A stretch of 64,000 nt of DNA. It comes from Caprella mutica (lineage: Eukaryota > Arthropoda > Malacostraca > Amphipoda > Caprellidae). The position numbers and the translations under genes were made by a program. The notes beneath the pieces were generated by a model that saw only the letters and a list, made by a program, of their open reading frames with translations, did not search any database and had not been told where the DNA came from. Below, piece after piece: positions 63,089-64,000 of this stretch. How positions within the stretch are numbered: position 1 is the first letter of the stretch; each line of letters starts with the position of its first letter. The stretch is from the NCBI GenBank assembly GCA_947561585.1, contig CANNZV010001035.1:1-64000 (forward strand), written 5' to 3'.

Positions 63089-63271
63089 AAAGCACTGTGC
63101 AACTTACACAGATGCCAAGAGCTCAATAAAAAACACAAATTTTCAGCACCTGAATTTTTGCCATTGGATATCATGGACCCGCAGAAGATCCTATATCCAT
63201 CCAGACAAAAAGTGGTTCCATCTCGGATCACATCCTAATCGTCAAAACAGTAGGTGACTATAGTCTGTAGT

Positions 63272-63542
63272 AAAGGGCCGTACACACATAGGGTTTTTTA
63301 AGACTTTCCACCAGACTTTCTGCTAAGCTCCTCCTAGTTTTTCCACGAGAATATAAGAAAAAACGATATATATTGTATAAATATTAATTGGTATCCATGA
63401 TACCTTCAGGTATAATAGATACCAAATAATAATTATACGATTTATATAGTTTTTTTCTTATATTCTTGTTGAAAAAGTAGGAGGAGCTTAGCAAAAAGTC
63501 TGGTGGAAAGTCTTAAAAACCCTACGTGTGTACGGCCCTTTA
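63272..63542. mobile_element. Fold-back MITE, family D
   Basis: AAAGGGCCGTACACACATAG at the left, CTACGTGTGTACGGCCCTTT at the right. Core GGTATCCATGATACCTTCAG. Same arms as 44184-44430. Confidence 0.87.
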
Positions 63543-63731
63543 CACTAACCTATTTCTCTATGATGATTCGGTAAAACTTCGCTTTCGACAGATTTTATTT
63601 CAAAAATGTTTGTTTCAATGTATGCAAACCACAATCATATTTATAGCTAGCTACCATAAAATATTTTTTAAATAAAACATATTTTTTATCTTACGGTTTA
63701 AAAATCTATTACTTATCAATCACCCTGTATA

Positions 63732-64000
63732 ATATCTACGAGTGCTTGTGAACACAGAAAAGCTACTCAACCGAGTTCAAATATTCTGGGTGTAACTAGC
63801 ATAACTAACTCCCATTTTCTTAAAATAAATTTTTAGATAATATATATAGCTACTATTTCGTATTTAATTTCGAAAATATATTTTAAAGGAACCATCGAAC
63901 TCCAAGCAAAATTTCTATTGTTTTAATCAAAGAGAATAAGGTTTGTTGTCATTTTTCTGCAAACCCCATGAAATTGTGTAGCATATATTTAATTCTATAT
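63732..64000. other. Right edge, no gene seen
   Basis: A family E scrap (ACACAGAAAAGCTACTCAAC at about 63750). Otherwise AT-rich. Confidence 0.4.

Larger units (their letters stand above)
62033..63731. mobile_element. Nested mobile-element cluster bounded by CAGGGTGATTGAT ends
   Basis: GCAGGGTGATTGATATG at 62036 and TATCAATCACCCTGTATA near 63715-63731 are inverted, like Tc1/mariner ends. Inside are a hairpin (62107-62290), a transposase fragment (62330-62500), a family B MITE, a GGCCCCCTTCACACTTGCG palindrome and a family D MITE. Confidence 0.55.

Overview
The window looks like nuclear DNA of an arthropod, most likely an insect. It is AT-rich, its genes are split into many short exons with GT..AG introns, one promoter has a TATA box at -29 with a TCAGT initiator, and the NUPR1-like protein has the N-terminus I associate with insect members of that family. 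I cannot name the order. Most of the sequence is introns and intergenic DNA, crowded with minisatellites, fold-back MITE-like elements, two decayed Tc1/mariner copies and a dispersed repeat of about 500 bp.

Layout. (1) 4487-23415, + strand: a phospholipid scramblase. Five constitutive exons are followed by four alternative copies of the last exon, each supplying its own DFxYFE C-terminus; two of these lie in a tandem segmental duplication. (2) 25.2-31.7 kb, + strand: an array of eight CRE palindromes, then a compact NUPR1-like gene with TATA, CRE and initiator, and an intron in its 3' UTR. (3) 32343-33898: a Tc1-like transposon with IR/DR ends whose transposase has lost its second catalytic Asp. 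(4) 34868-50685, - strand: a 13-exon gene for a 678-residue type I membrane protein with a signal peptide, N-glycosylation sites and a C-terminal membrane span. All exon phases agree. It resembles metazoan LolA-like proteins, tentatively. Its first intron holds a mariner (maT-like) copy. (5) 53941-61826, - strand: a PWWP-domain gene resembling the MUM1/PWWP3 family, with a 14-residue repeat exon at its N-terminal end. (6) 62.0-63.7 kb: a nest of mobile elements with a transposase fragment.

The most unusual theme is where the tandem repeats sit. At least six of them start exactly at the 3' edge of a coding exon and carry copies of the exon end and/or its 5' splice site: scramblase exons 1 and 4, LolA-like exons 8, 10 and 12, and one PWWP-gene exon. 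A seventh copies the stop-codon end of the last PWWP-gene exon. In the PWWP gene, nine identical splice donors spaced 33 nt apart lie in an uninterrupted reading frame, so donor choice could change the protein in steps of 11 residues. With the four scramblase terminal exons, this suggests a locus where tandem duplication keeps making splice-site choices. All functional readings are inference; no transcript data were available.
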